In this document: one piece after another, positions 49,793 to 63,300 of the stretch
Layout of the letters: the number at the start of each line of letters is the position of its first letter
How positions within the stretch are numbered: the first letter of the stretch is position 1
Translations under genes and position numbers: made by a program
Assembly: GCA_930367205.1 (NCBI GenBank)
Contig: OV884012.1
Span: 35,603,520-35,667,519, forward strand
Origin: Acanthosoma haemorrhoidale
Lineage: Eukaryota > Arthropoda > Insecta > Hemiptera > Acanthosomatidae
Direction of reading: 5' to 3'
Length of the DNA: 64,000 bases
The notes under the pieces: generated by a model
Databases searched by the model: none
What the model was told of the DNA's origin: nothing
Seen by the model: only the letters and a program-made list of their open reading frames with translations

Positions 49793-50330
49793 TGTTTTTT
49801 TTGTTTTTTTCCTTTCATAGCCCCTTTAAATTTACAGACAATTATATACAATCCTCAGGCGAATCTATTTACAAATTTTCCTGTAGCGTCGCTACATTAT
49901 ATACAGGTTTTGTTATTTTATAAAAAATATATAATGAATAAACAAGTATAATGATATATATTATACGTGACTGGACTAAACTGACTAATAAAGGTGATGG
50001 GGGTCACCTTTTTGATCAAAGTTAAAACTAACTTACATACTAATTCTTAACCCAACTTTTCCCCGACAGTCTGTTGCCATCTGCCCGCAGGGAGGGGTGG
50101 TCATAGTGTTAAGCACTGGGTTGGTTAGGTGCTGCAACGAGTCAAAAAACGCGATGTGTCTCCGGCGGATGAACTCACCCACCGACGGTATACCAAGCAA
50201 CGGGTGCAGGCCAGATTTCTTTAACCTCTCGAGAGAGGTATGTCGGACCACTTTTCGTATGATCAGATTCTGGAAATGTTGGAGACAACTTCGCTATAAC
50301 CTTCTCCCAATTCGGGTTGCAACCACCAAA
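49793..50330 (-). mobile_element. LINE group B, ORF2 C-terminus and 3' UTR
   Basis: Minus strand. From about 50300 down it reads LQHFQNLIIRKVVRHTSLER, then HPLLGIPSVGEFIRRRHIAF and DSLQHLTNPVLNTMTTPP, ending ...ISM-stop near 50033. The 3' UTR contains the 8-bp hairpin AAAGGTGA / TCACCTTT (50012-49991), the TGTAGCGACGCTACA foldback, and an interrupted poly(A) (plus-strand T tract 49793-49812). A stop codon upstream of LQHFQN shows the copy is dead. The 5' side abuts a TATATAGATA-rich simple stretch. No clear target duplication. Confidence 0.85.
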
Positions 50331-53059
50331 TATCTATATATAGATACCTATATATCTATATCTAGTTAGGCCAAAATATCTACCATGGTCAGATATTTGA
50401 TGCGCCAACCATGTTACCCAACATGTGTGGTTGCATGAACGAATCCAATGTCAGTTCAGCTAATAAGTCAACTTTATTGAATTGTTTTTGATTTTTTCAT
50501 TTCCGATGTGCCATAATGTCATTGATTGTGACTTGGTGCAAAGTGATAAGATCCCGGTGTTCACGGATGCCAAGTCATATAGTGATTGACCGACATGATT
50601 AGATGTCCTCAAACGATTATTATCGTGTTAGCCAACCAATCCGAAGAACATTGTACAGACGGTATACTCTTTGAGAAACGACTCATATTGGTTAATGGCC
50701 CGACCACAGCTCATATATTACTTATATAAAATCTTTTTTTTATCCCACAAAATCAAACAAATCCTTGCTCGACATCCGACCTGACAGCTCAGTAAGTCAT
50801 TTACACGCTGGAGTATACTAGCAAATGAGAGTTTAATACATTTTCTTGATTTTATTATAAATAAAATAACGCTCATCCGGTAGGAAAATTTATTGAAATT
50901 TAGGTAAACATCATAATTAACAGAAGAACTCGATTTATTGAAAGGAAAAATGTCTTAATGCTAATGCTAGAGGGTAGTTGTGATGTTGAAAAGGTTCTGT
51001 AAAAACAAGGTTTCTGTACCACTTGGAAGGTTTTTATTGTCTCTCCTAAAAAATGACTGTATTTGCATCTAGTCTCTACTAGATGTGCGATGTATTATTG
51101 AGAAATGTTTAGGTCCTTTAAAAATCTTTTGAAATGCACAGTTCAACTTTTACCCATCGTTAAACGTTATCTAGACAATTATTTAGTCATGATTAAATCT
51201 CTTTAGATTATTACTAAGTTTTAGCCCAACTCTGTACGCAACAAGAAAGAGCGCGTTTCTCAAGTATTATAATTGATGCCATGCCGACTAATTTAAAATA
51301 TATCTGGTTGAAATAGTGGAATGGATATAAACGGTTTGAATTAATGATAGGCCTATCTCCTCATTTGACTCGGTTATCGCTCACTATCTGGAGCGACTGG
51401 GCATAGCTCGCATTCCGTACTGCCCCTTTCTGTCACGCTGTTAGTCGTCTCAGGAATGGTGCTGGAAAATATTTTAAACGGCAGAGAAGGAATGCCATAC
51501 GTGCTTCTTTTAAGCTGGAGAGTTAATTAATTAATGGTTAACAAATCTCTCTAATGGATTTTTCAAAGCTATTCCAGTAATTAGACTGAATTGCTATGGA
51601 GCCTAACTTCTCGAAATCAATCATTTTGAAAGAAAATTACCCCAAAATCTTAGATTGAAATAGTCACCCCACCCCCGTTCTTTCTAACCTAATAAATTTA
51701 ATATTTTAGGGAAATTATTGAGGGGATTCGTAGTTTTAAGTTATGCCCGCAGCAAAGGATTTTAGTAAAAAACATGAAAAAAATCCTTCTAAAATGAAAA
51801 GCTCTCATATTTTCCTCAAGATTTACAGCTGATGAAGTTAAAACAATAAGAAATTCAAATATGCCAGTATGATTGCAGACGATACCATAGCTGACATTTG
51901 TTTTCATAAAAATATCACACTATTTTTCTAATATGAAAATTGAATCAACACATAGCTTACAGTATAAGGAATACGAGTAGGCCAGTCTTAGAGTGAGGAC
52001 GTAGCAACTCTCTTTTAAAGATAAATCAAAAAGATACTATTATTTTAAAGGAATTCGATATCCCACACAATCAATTGAAGATAACTGAAGATGTCAGGTT
52101 AGAGCTGTCAAAAACGCTTTTTCAATAAAGAAGAAATTGTCAGTCGTGGAAAGACAATAAAGCTGTTTTATAACTTTAGAATGTGAATAGTTTTAAGTTA
52201 CTATTTTTGCAAAAGCATAGGCCAACATGGCGCAACACCTCATGAAGAGATTCGACTGGTTGCCCTTAGTTGGGAGGTACGCTTGCGTGGTAGGATCTCG
52301 TGGTAAGCGTTGCTATTCAACCCTATTTTTGATTTCCCAGTTAGTGTTCAGTACTTCTTAGCTGAGGTAGCTACTTATATTTCCTCAAGAGGCTAAGGGA
52401 GCCTCGACCAGACCCATTCCCTTCAAGAAAAATACTTTGGGGTGTCCGAAATCAAACCCGGGTATTCCTGTAAAACATGTTAGGTCTTGGATATTTGCTT
52501 TGAATAAGCACGTCCTGATGAAAATAAAACTTGAGAGCTCTGGAGTATCTCAGAAGAAATCCCGACAAAAATGTGATGTAAATATCACAAAATTATAAAA
52601 AAATATAACTACAGGCAAGTTTTTCGACCTCGTTCTTGTCAATTCTAAGCAGTGATTTATATGCAGGCGTTATTTGGCGACTGTTGCGTCTGAAATTCAG
52701 CGCTCTATTCTGGGAGTGAAAATGCCCAAAAATGAACTTTATCGGTTTTACGGCCGACCGTCTATGACCACATATGGCCGAGTGAGGTGGCCCACTATTA
52801 GAGCAATATGCTAATGTCAGATATCGGCCGAAATTGCGCTAGGGCATTCTTGAATAAAGATAGGCTTCTTGCAAGGATCACTCGGGCGGGTTGCTACTGT
52901 CTGTCCTGCTGCTACAGTAGTCCTGTAGCCTGCTCATTACCATACTCCTTTAGGCGCCTCTGTAGCCATTTGTCTATCCTCTGTGGTTCCTTTAGTCATT
53001 CAGTTGCAGCTTTACACCTGTCCTTGTTATAGAAGTATTTCCAACTAGAATAAAAACAT
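50331..53059. other. Non-coding stretch
   Basis: I recognise no gene. A minus-strand B-box-like string (CCCGGGTTTGATTTC) at about 52450 hints at a tRNA-like or SINE origin for 52250-52480, but no A box is convincing. 52740-53030 is less AT-rich, with a 74-codon frame without known domains. Confidence 0.35.
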
Positions 53060-53158
53060 TGGCTGGTGCTTTTTCAAATGCCTGTTCCAATGAGAATTTA
53101 TTTGTAAGCTTATCTTACTTAATATATTTCTCCTTAATCCATTAGCTTCTTCTTCATT
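53060..53158 (+). repeat. Extra partial copy of a foldback arm segment
   Basis: About 100 bp (GGCTGGTGCTTTTTCAAATG onward to CCTTAATCCATTAG) that repeats 53426-53524 inside the left arm of the adjacent foldback element, in the same orientation, with a few changes. It lies just outside the arm's outer end at 53185. Confidence 0.85.
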
Positions 53159-53184
53159 CAAGGGTGCTCCCTGAAGCCCATAGC

Positions 53185-55739
53185 TAGCAGATCTGAATGC
53201 ACACAAATAATATACACATAACGTAAAATGTTTTCATATCTCATCCATTTTAATCGCATCAAAAGATTCTTGGGAGTGGTAGTATAGCCGCAGAAGTACC
53301 CCTATTGTATAAAAAAAATTTGTGAGTGGACAAGATGAGGTCATTGGATATTAAAATGTTTTACATCTATTATGAACTAAAAGGTATTTTTAAAGATATG
53401 TATATATATTGTATTTAATACACATCGGCTGGTGCTTTTTCAAATGCCTGTTTCAATGAGAACTTATTTGTAAGCTTATCTTATTTAATATATCTGTCCT
53501 TAATCCATTAGATTATTCTTCGGTCCGGAGCTAATGGAAGATGCATCGAATCGATATAACTGGCGGAAGTTGATCAAGGAGGTCACGGGCAAATCGTGTG
53601 GCGTACGAGGTACGTGCACATATAGTTCTGTGATCTTAAAATAAAATATACTCTTTAGTAATTAACTTTAAGCTGATAAAAACTTCCAACATCATCTTGG
53701 GAGTTCTTTGTCAAATATACCCAACTACTAGAAGAAACTCAACGTCCGTCAGATTACCTCGATATTGTTTCTTTACTCTCTATGACCATTATTTCATCAT
53801 ATATATAACTAAACAATAAACAGATAATTTTGGGGGACTTTCTTAAAAACATATTCAATGATTGTGGTATTTTTAATATTAAATTTTATTTATAAGGCCA
53901 TATCAGTTACTGAATATTTTAACAAATAGAAAAAAATAAACATCTTAAACATTGGTACAAGTTCGGCTTCAAACGATTTCTATTGTTGGCTAACAAAAGT
54001 AATGTTTTTGGCATATGCTTGAAATTATTTTTGTGTTGCCGTCGTAATGTGTCTTTTAATGTAAAGGAATACTCAGGACTTAAAATCATGAAAAGCTCCT
54101 GGTACTTGGAAAATCTTAAAAATAGACGAAATGGTCCACACTTTTTCCATGTTTAATTGGTTTCGTACTTTCTGTTGTTAGTTTTGATAGAACCAAAATT
54201 TAATCAGTACATTTCGGATGGGGAACATACCATTAATATTTTAGAACGATTGTGTCATTTTTAAGAGCGCTGTCATCGGGCACGCATCCACACAGCAGAC
54301 AGGCGATAGCTTTCATGGAATTAAGTCTCGCCATTTTATGTTACTCTGTATTTTAGTTACCTCGAATGTTCTATTGTTATTCTTCAGTATAATATATCCT
54401 TTACGCACTCATGCTCTAATACACAATAGGAAATATGAATAAACGCCCCTGAGGCATGCTTGAATGGAAGACATCAATCAGTTGCTCTCTGGCCGGCGTT
54501 GCGATCTCTTGACTGATGGTGAGCAAGCTGTCGTGCAAGAATTGAATTGGCACGAACGTACTTAATGGATGGCCTCCTCGATCCGCAGTAGCAACCACTG
54601 CCACCGGCATCACAACTTTTTGTACTGCACTGCCATTGTGATTGAATTAATTCGTTCGGGAAGGAGTCCTGTCCTCTGTTGTAACACATCTTTCAGTGTC
54701 AACGGGATTATCAATCAAAAATAAGTAAGTATACTTAATTTGATAATTCCCAATGTATTTCATTGACTAGCAGTAAATATTGCTGGTATTGTTTGTTTTT
54801 TTACACGAATCAGAAATTAATTTGCATTTGCTGAGATATACACTGTGCGCGAGATACTTTAAAACTTAATAAAAATACTATTTAATGCTGTAGAAAATAA
54901 ATTACTCAATGTTTTGTTGGTATATCAATAGTCAACGGCAACATTTCGAACTATCTTGCTATTGTCTTTTGAATGGAGATGAATTTTCTTTCAAATAAAA
55001 TCAGCTTTATTCGCTTTTGTCTGCGTTCTACGACTGCAATCGTAAACATCATCTTTAACTCTCACACTCGGACCATCTCTTGATTTAGTTTCTGCTCTTT
55101 CTATGTCCTTTTGTTTATATATTAAAAAAAAAAACAATTTAGTTCATAATTTATAGGGAAAATTGCAAAAACAATTCTTGATAAAATGGCACCCTCTTGT
55201 GGTACTAGTAGTTGGGTATATTTGACAAACTTCCAAGATGATGAGCGAAATCTTTAGAAGCTAAATTTAATTACTGAAGAGTATATTTTATTTTAAGATC
55301 ACAGGACTATATGTGCGCGTACCCCGTACGCCGCACGATTCGCCTATGACAAGGTCTCCTTGATCAACTTCCGCCAGTTAGATCGATTCGATAGATCTTC
55401 CATTAGCTCCGGACTGAAGAAGAATCTAATGGACTGAGAACAAATATATTAAATAAAATAAGTTCTCATTGAAACAGGCATTTGAAAAAACACCAGCCTA
55501 TGTGTATTAAATATAATGTATATATATCTTTAAAAATACCATTTAGTACATAATAGATGTAAAACCTTGTAATATACAATGACCTCATCTTGTCCACACA
55601 AAAATTTTCTTTATGCGATAGGCGCATTTCTGCGGCTATACTACCACTCCCAAGAATCTTTTGATGTGATTAAAATCGATGGGATATGAAAACATTTTAC
55701 GTTAATATGTATATTATTTGTGCGCATTCAGATCTGCTA
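53185..55739. mobile_element. Foldback-like element with ~540-bp inverted arms
   Basis: The left arm 53185-53731 (from TAGCAGATCTGAATGCACAC to CAAATATACCCAACTACTAG) is the reverse complement of the right arm 55205-55739, by eye about 85-88% identical with small indels. The arms enclose 1473 bp (53732-55204). The centre is mostly AT-rich, but 54440-54690 is less so, with overlapping minus-strand frames of 71 and 65 codons. I do not recognise a transposase or other domain in it. No target duplication is obvious at the outer edges. The outer part of the left arm is repeated at 53060-53158. Foldback-type or other long-TIR DNA transposons have this architecture (established knowledge); two inverted copies of one repeat around a spacer are the alternative. 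Confidence 0.85.
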
Positions 55740-58700
55740 TTTATGTTTTGTTAACTAGGTTTCTCAAGTCACATTAATAGTTCTGATCTTTTCTTCATAA
55801 TTAAGGAAATATTAAGATGATATGATGATTATTTTGAGCAGGAGATAGATAGAAAGAGTCATATCTAATATAGAAAATGTGTGGTTAGTCATGCAGAGAC
55901 CTTTGACAAGACAACCAGCCTTCCAAAATAATAAAAACATTTTAGTCTGCAAAAAATAAAATATGGGGGGGGGGGGTTACTAAACTATGGATTAACAAGT
56001 CTCACGGATCTTATTTCCCAAGAAAGAAACCTTCGAAGGCTTTGAAGAAACCCGGAAATTCTTGGGTGAATACGTATTCCAATTCCAGGCTCTTAATAGA
56101 CAAGTTGGCCTTCTTTTTGGCTACATCCTCCAGCACACCTTATATGTGGATTTGTAAAACGTACCTGATGTCACAGCGATTTTTGTTTTTGTTTTTTGCA
56201 GAGAATATCGTATTCGAATGAAATACATTTTACTAAAAATTATATTAAATATACCTTACTAATTTTATGCGAAATCGTATCGTGGAAGAATTAATATAAC
56301 TAGAAATGATGGAATTCATGGTTTTGTACATTTCAATGAAAATTAAGAAAAAAATAAGCTATTAAACAATTATATTGAATGAGTTATTATTTTTGGACAT
56401 TTCCAAAAATATAATTGCCTAGCTCCCCAGCAGCACTTTAAAAGGCGATTTACATAATAATTGTGCAATGGAATTTGCTAAAAACCCTCATTTTGATGAA
56501 GCAGAAGAACTTGCATTAACTTTCAAACGGGGCATATGTTTTATAACAGTAAAAATTATGCAATTGACCTGAAATTTTAAATGTATGTCCGACCGTACAA
56601 TAACCACCTCCCCCCAAAAAAAATCGCTGCATATTTTTACGGGTTATTATGGTTAATTTATAATAACGGGAAGTGTGCGAAAAAAAAAAAAACTTAAGCA
56701 TTACCTAACCAGCTTCTCCCTAAATACAAAGTTTTCTTAATTCACAGCAAAGGAGACGTGTTATATTTTAAGTTATTTTTATAAATCTTTATTTGAAGAT
56801 AATCGCAAAATTTTAGAAATTTAATTTTTTTTTTTATTTGTCGAAAATGTGATTTTCAAAGACCAAGCTGATAAATAAATAATTTAAAGAACTAATGAGA
56901 GCTGTTCTGAAACTAGTGTTCTAGCGATTTCTACAACATTTATTTCGGGATTAGTACTAAATTACAATTTAATCCATAAATTGTAAAAATGAGGAAAATA
57001 TATTGATACAAAAACAAAAACAATGACGAGGTCACTGATCATTGGATCAACTAATTATAATTTAAGATCCAAGATACTTACAATATATCCTGAAGAACGG
57101 ATACTAGAACCGGGACATCAGTGGGGATAAACTGTCCGCAAAAAAGGCAACCGAGAATATTCCCATTTGAAATGCAGGAAATAAGAAGCACCACATCAAG
57201 AAAAAACAAAAAATCAAGAAACCTGCGTAGTAATGCGATGTCGCTTGCTGATATTCCATACACGCGCGTGAGGAAGCAATGTTGTCTGGGCTGGATGAGT
57301 CTTGACTAAGAATACTTCTTCCTGGATAGGGGAAAGAATAGACCGACTGGGAATACATACATAACATATTGCATACATGTTATGCTTGACTATTTGGAAT
57401 ACCCTTTTAGGTTGATGTCGATTACCGGACAGAGGCTTAGAAAATCACTCAAATAAACGGAAAAAAACATTTTCTGAACTAATACTATACGTGTATACTA
57501 TATGTAAATCTATATTTGTATATTTAAGGTTTTTTTCTTCAATAATTGGTGAATTGGAATATATAAGATCATAATGTCCATCATAAGATTTGAATTATAA
57601 ATTCGCCTCAATCCTACGGAGAGGATTGGTATGTATCTATGCAAGTTTTTTCATTTTTGTTATTAAAATTTGTATGATGTATGTGAAATAAAATACTCAC
57701 GTGGCCCTCTGATTTCGAGAAGGGAGTCTGGTGGTATACTACTTTTCTGTGTTTTTATTGTGTACTGTGTACTAATGTTCTTGTAATCTGCTGTTGGAAG
57801 TTTCGTTTAATTTCGTCTGGTATGAATGGTAAGTGTATTTCCTGGCATGGAACGTAATATAATGAGTCTATATTTCTTGTGCGTTGAATTTGGAAGCTGG
57901 CCCCCACAGTTCAATTCTGCATGTCCAAACTGAATTCATGACAGTGTTGTAAGTAATTTTTTTAAATTTTGTAGTGTTATATTTGTATGTAATAAGTATC
58001 TCCACTTATCCGAAACAGGGTTTAGTTACACTTATTTCGTTCTTTGTTAAGTCGCGTGTATTTTAAGTTTATTTCGGGGTATGTGTCGTTTTTTCTTAGT
58101 TCAACGCCCGTAGTATTTAATGAATTTGTTTGTGAGCTTACGATTGGTGCAGCTAGCTGATAGTGAAATGACGATCAATATGACGTACCTGATTGAGCTA
58201 TTTGTTGAGATTCACGTAGCAAAGTTAATAGGACTCCCTGCAGCTACACGGTTAGTAAAAGGGAGTGATATGAGTACCTCTTCCCACTTCTATAACCGCA
58301 AATTTTACCGCTTGTTTTACGCCATAATTTTCATTATGAAAGGCTGAAGTGTATGCAGGTAATGCTGGTGCATTACATGGCGAATCAAGCTATACATGAG
58401 GAGTTCTTCCATCAAATCGACGATGGCGTGAAATCGCTAATTTGGATTCAAATGAGCCAGCTAGCAATCTTGAAAATTAAAACGAAGCTTTCTCGAGGCT
58501 GACGCATCCCTTGAAATGCGGTAGTGTGAAGGCTGTAATGCCGTTCGGGCATTTCAACGTTGCCTCGCCCATACATGCACTTATTGACTCTTCTCAACAG
58601 AACTTGTTTCCTCACGCGTTATAATAAATTTTAGCTTTATCGAAGCACAAGTCTGTCACCCCAGTGTGGAAATGTTGACTGAAAAATACCATTTTGTAAA

Positions 58701-60107
58701 GTAAGGATTAAGAAGCAAACATTGAAATCGAACTGGCCGATTAAGGGGTGCCAACTATTTAAGGATATTGGCGTATATATTTCAGGTAAAGAAATAACGT
58801 GAATCGTCATTAAGAGCAGGGAACTCTATACCATAGAACTGTTGATATGCGCCACCAAAAGTTCCAACGTGTAGACATTCAAATAAAGATTTACCATGAG
58901 ACTGATGGCTTTAGAGATTTTTTTTTGTTGAAACAGGGTCCCCACAGTTGATACTTCCAGTTGAAGATACTGTGGGGTCTATGGAGAAGGTATTAAAGAT
59001 ACCAATCACAATCCATTTCATGGTGAGAAATAGCGAAGGAAGATGTAGTTTGGCCAAAATTAAAAATATTATTGATTCTTATCCTATATTTTCAAAAAAA
59101 ATAAGTTGACTGATTCTACGAAGTAGCTTTGCTGCCAATGAACTGTCCTTATTGTAAAAGTAGCACCAAAAGAAAGAAAATATGTTATCAGGCCAGAGAG
59201 TCATAATTTAGACCTCCCGAGTTCCGGCCAGGTAGACTTTCAATTGAGAAATCTTGAAGATCTGAAAAATAAGATATCAAAGCGATAATCTTTTAAATGT
59301 GACTGAATGATGTAGTCTGATTAATAAAGTTTTTTTTTTAAGTCATTACACCAAACAAATATTTAAGAGATGAAGACTATAAAAAAAAAAAAAACTGAAG
59401 GACTATCCGGTTCGAGTTATTTTACGTAAAATGAGTCAAATAAGAAGAAGTATATTTTCGAAAACATTTTCGCCCTACTTTCTATTTGTTTGCAAAAATC
59501 AAGTCCGAGTGCAAGATCAGGCCACACAGGGGAGAAATCACTCGACAGCGGCGTTTCATTCCGACGCCAACGCAGCCCCTTCGGAAATAATTGAGTGTTT
59601 AAGAAATAAATTACAGGCTGTTGTGTTGCGTACGAGATCGGGCGATACGCCCACACACATCGTAGTCACCCTCAATTACCCGTATCGAAGACCCCCTGCG
59701 GTAAACATCGGAGCCAGATATTTACTGACTGTGTCCATAGAGACATCTCCTCCGTGAGATCACAGCTTGTACCTCTCCTCAGGTAATCCCTCTCATCGTT
59801 CAAAAGGACATTGATATCTCTTGCAGATAAAGGCCTGTCGTGGAGATCGTATCACCTCAAGGCACTTAACCACCATGTAACCACTAATAATCAAATGGTA
59901 TGTGACTTGCAATCACAAACGACATTTAAAATATTCTCATTACACTTAAAGAAATCTTTCCATCGAATCACGGATCCAGCAAGAAATCCCTCAAAAGGCT
60001 ATCAACCTCGTAAATCTGCAACATGATGTATGATAGATAATTATACCATGTTAATCCAAGGATTACTTTGCTGGTTTGTGCGGTTATTTTAAATAATTTG
60101 TAGTTGC
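55740..60107. other. Non-coding stretch with a G12 tract
   Basis: No gene firmly recognised. A G12 run lies at 55965-55976. On the minus strand around 57078-57370 there are open frames, and a consensus donor GTAAGTAT follows CAGGATATATT at about 57087, with a possible acceptor TTTTTTGCGGACAG about 50 bases earlier. A short exon is conceivable but unsupported. 59440-59757 has a 108-codon plus frame without recognisable domains. Confidence 0.35.
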
Positions 60108-60348
60108 TTTTTTTTTTTTTTTTATCTTTTTTTTCTTAGCTCTCTAATTATAAGATTAAGGATGAGGGAAAAACAAAGGAATATTTGGGTTGAGCGGATC
60201 CTTGTACTAGGGTACCTGCTTGAAGGTGGTTTGAGGGAATTAAGGTGTGTGGGAAGCCTCGGTAGAGGTTGATTGTTGCGGTACAGTGGTGAGAGTCCAC
60301 TGGTGGCTGGGCCTAGAGTCCCTCTAGGCATGTAGTGCAGTATATACG
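60108..60348 (-). mobile_element. LINE group A 3' end fragment
   Basis: A minus-strand copy of the group A 3' UTR. It starts CACTACATGCCTAGAG, with both hairpins (GCCTAGAG / CTCTAGGC and CAGTGG / CCACTG), passes through CTACCGAGGCTTCCCACAC and ACAAGGATCCGCTCAACCC, and ends GAGAGCTAAG plus an interrupted poly(A) (plus-strand T tract 60108-60136). The 91-codon frame across it is untranslated-region sequence and not a gene. Confidence 0.85.
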
Positions 60349-63300
60349 TAGAAGTCCAATATATATCGGGATGGCATGAAATTATCTGTAAAAACATGAG
60401 TAGGCGTCATTAATTAATTTCTTGAAGTCAAAAAAAAAGTTAATGCTTTCTATAATTTTGAGCATTGCATCTAATACAAGATCTCAACAGTCTAAAAATG
60501 TCATCAAAATTGCATTCACAATTATTTACCGACCGCAGCTTCACATAGGAGAATGATCATGGTAGTACATATTAATGCGTAATATGTAACATTAGTGGAC
60601 CACAATTACAAAAACTCATTAAAATCCTTCTGTGTTGCATCAAACTTCTTGATTTTTACCTATCTATTATTTGTACAATTTTTTTTTTTCTTCCAATTTT
60701 ATAATTTTTTTAGCATCAGTTAGGAATTAGATTGTATTTTTCAATTATATATTTATGTTAAATAAAAGAAGTAAAAAGTTAAGAAAAATATTGACAGTAT
60801 CTTGTGGGGTTGAGCATGTAAAAAACTGATTAAATGTAATCAATTAATTTGGAAAAAATCAATTTCTCAGTCTCTAAATATTAAGTTATCCAGAAATAAA
60901 ACTTTTTACAAATAAATTAACTGAAGCAGTAATGAAACAAACAAAAAACGGACCCGTTAAAATCGAAAATATTTTATGAGGAGTAGTTTTTTGATATTTG
61001 GGATGATTAAACATTCATTCAGGGCCAACGTGTACAAAATATCCTCCTGCGATGAATTTTTAATATTTTACTACGACTTAAACCACATCAGAAAAATTTC
61101 AAGCAGTATCTACAAACGAAAATAGCTTCAAAAACTTAACGATTAGTCATATTTGGTACTAAATTGTTTTCCTTACTCACGTAAAAACAAATATTTTTAT
61201 TAAATCGCATAGCCGTATGCTAAACTAATATGATAATGCAATAGGTTTTAACTGTTTTTGGGCGATTTGCCTGGCCAGGGAAAGGAAAAGAAATAAAATT
61301 AAATAATTAAAAAATGCTTAATAAATAAATTTATGGCACATGCGAGTGAAATATAAAAAAAAATTGTAAAAAATATTTCGTTACGTTAAGCAGTTTAAGA
61401 AAAGCCATCATTTAAAAACTTACAATTTATCCTTAAAGGATGTCTTGGTATTATTTTTTCATTTCTACTTCGTTAATTTAATTCCTATATTTTCCAAATT
61501 ACAACTTGAGAACAAGTTTTTAAATAATACAATACAACATGGACGAACTTATTACTTATGATGACCTTATTACTTTGAGAGTTACAGATGTGTAAGAACT
61601 GCTAATGACTCAGACTTCGATGAGTGTTCTAGGAATGAGTGTGTGTTTGTACACAGCTCGGTCAGTTGTAGGCGTTTCATTGGAACCGAATGTTTTATCA
61701 GCTGAGTTCCAGATGGTTTACGTTTAGGTCTAATTAATTGCTCTACGAACAAGCAGCCTTTTTTGGTATTTATTTTTTACCAACATAAATTAGACGTTAA
61801 TTAAATGGTGTTTTTAAACAACATTAATCATAATAAAATATATATTTAAATTGTCTGTTTTTATGCTCACTGTCAGCACTAAAAACTCTGTTTTATCTCT
61901 TCAATGTTCCATTCGCGTTACCGTATTTAATGTATCCTTTTAAATCTTTAAGCGCTTTTGAGCTGGAACTTGAAAACGGAATTTTTCTCCCAATTTCTTC
62001 TTATTAAATGTTTTCCATTTTTTCCCCCATTTTAAGCTCTTTCCATGAAGTATTTTTAGCAAAAACTAGTTTGTATAATGTAAGGTTTTGTAGAGATCGG
62101 TTCCATCCTGCCATCGCAGGGAACAAAAACAGAAATACAGGCAGACAAAAGTCCCTGAAAGTAGAGCCTCTCCCTTCGGGCATGGCCTGCCCTACTTAAG
62201 CGTCCCCCAAGTTGGCTTCTTCCTAACAAGAGCCGCCAAGCAAAAGGTTTTGGCACACGGGGCGCTGTAGCTCACACCTTCCTCTGTTCCTCCTTATTGG
62301 CTCAGCGCTGATAGCGGCGTCAGTTCGGATTTGGAAAGGGCCAAATAGGTTCTGCCTAACAGTACAGGCCGTTGCCCAAGCTGGCTCCATGTAAGGGACC
62401 CCGCTTAACCTTTTTTCAAGTAGAAAAAGTTGTACTCAGAGCTGTCGCTGTTTGGATTTATTCGCTGCTAAGGGACATGTCTACACCGGCAGATTGCCCG
62501 AGTGGGAGACTCCTATGTAGTCTATCTTAAGTCGTTTGCCAGCATTTTACCGTCGTTTTTTTTTTCGTTTGCTTTATTCACAAGCCGCAATTGGATTTTT
62601 TCTTTCTATACCTATTGTACTCTTTTTTTTTTTTTTGTCTTCTGTAAGGCATTCAACCGAAATCTGATTAGTCACATAAGAAAGTTTTAAAATATTGAAA
62701 ACAGGATAATATTGGAAATTTGTGATAAAGTTTCGAAATAAAACATGACACCAAATATTGTGTATACCATCATGAAGCAAATAAACGCAGTTCAAATACA
62801 ACCAACGAAAATCTCCACACATTAAATTCACTTTCCATCACCATACTTGCCATCGGATGCAACTCATTCGTCAAAAAATCCCACAGACAGAAACTGCATA
62901 CCATATTTACTTTGCCCCCCCCCCAAAAAAAAAAATTTCTAAAACAATGTTAGATGACGATCAGCTATCGTTATATAATAAATGAACAATTCGTCTAACC
63001 ACTTTGGAATAATCAGCCCCAACAGAATCATTCAAATTCAAACCGTGCAAGCTGTGTGATCAATCCTTCACCCTATAATGCCCGCCAATCTCCTCGCCTC
63101 ACGAACCTACAACAAAAAATCAGATGTAACTGACAGTGAGACCTGCTTTGCAAAATCAAGCTCTAGCCTGATCATAAGATTGAGAGCAGCAAAGGGCAAG
63201 TTTCTGATGCTTAAATATTTTGATATTTCCTTTAGGTGAAGTGCTCAACTGTATTCGTCCAAACTAAGTGTCAATATATTGAGTGGATTTCTATACCTCT

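Noticed and set aside
57078..57263. Minus-strand hydrophobic frame followed by a consensus donor
   Set aside because: One strong donor alone is expected by chance at this length. The acceptor choices are ambiguous and the peptide is unrecognised.
59431..59757. 108-codon plus-strand frame
   Set aside because: The opposite strand is open over most of the same region, no domain is recognised, and there is no clear splice or poly(A) context.
60122..60397. 91-codon minus frame similar to a plus frame at 12036-12230
   Set aside because: The similarity is real but arises because both are group A LINE 3' UTR. The ORF2 stop at 12061 lies before it in the longer copy, and other copies break the frame.
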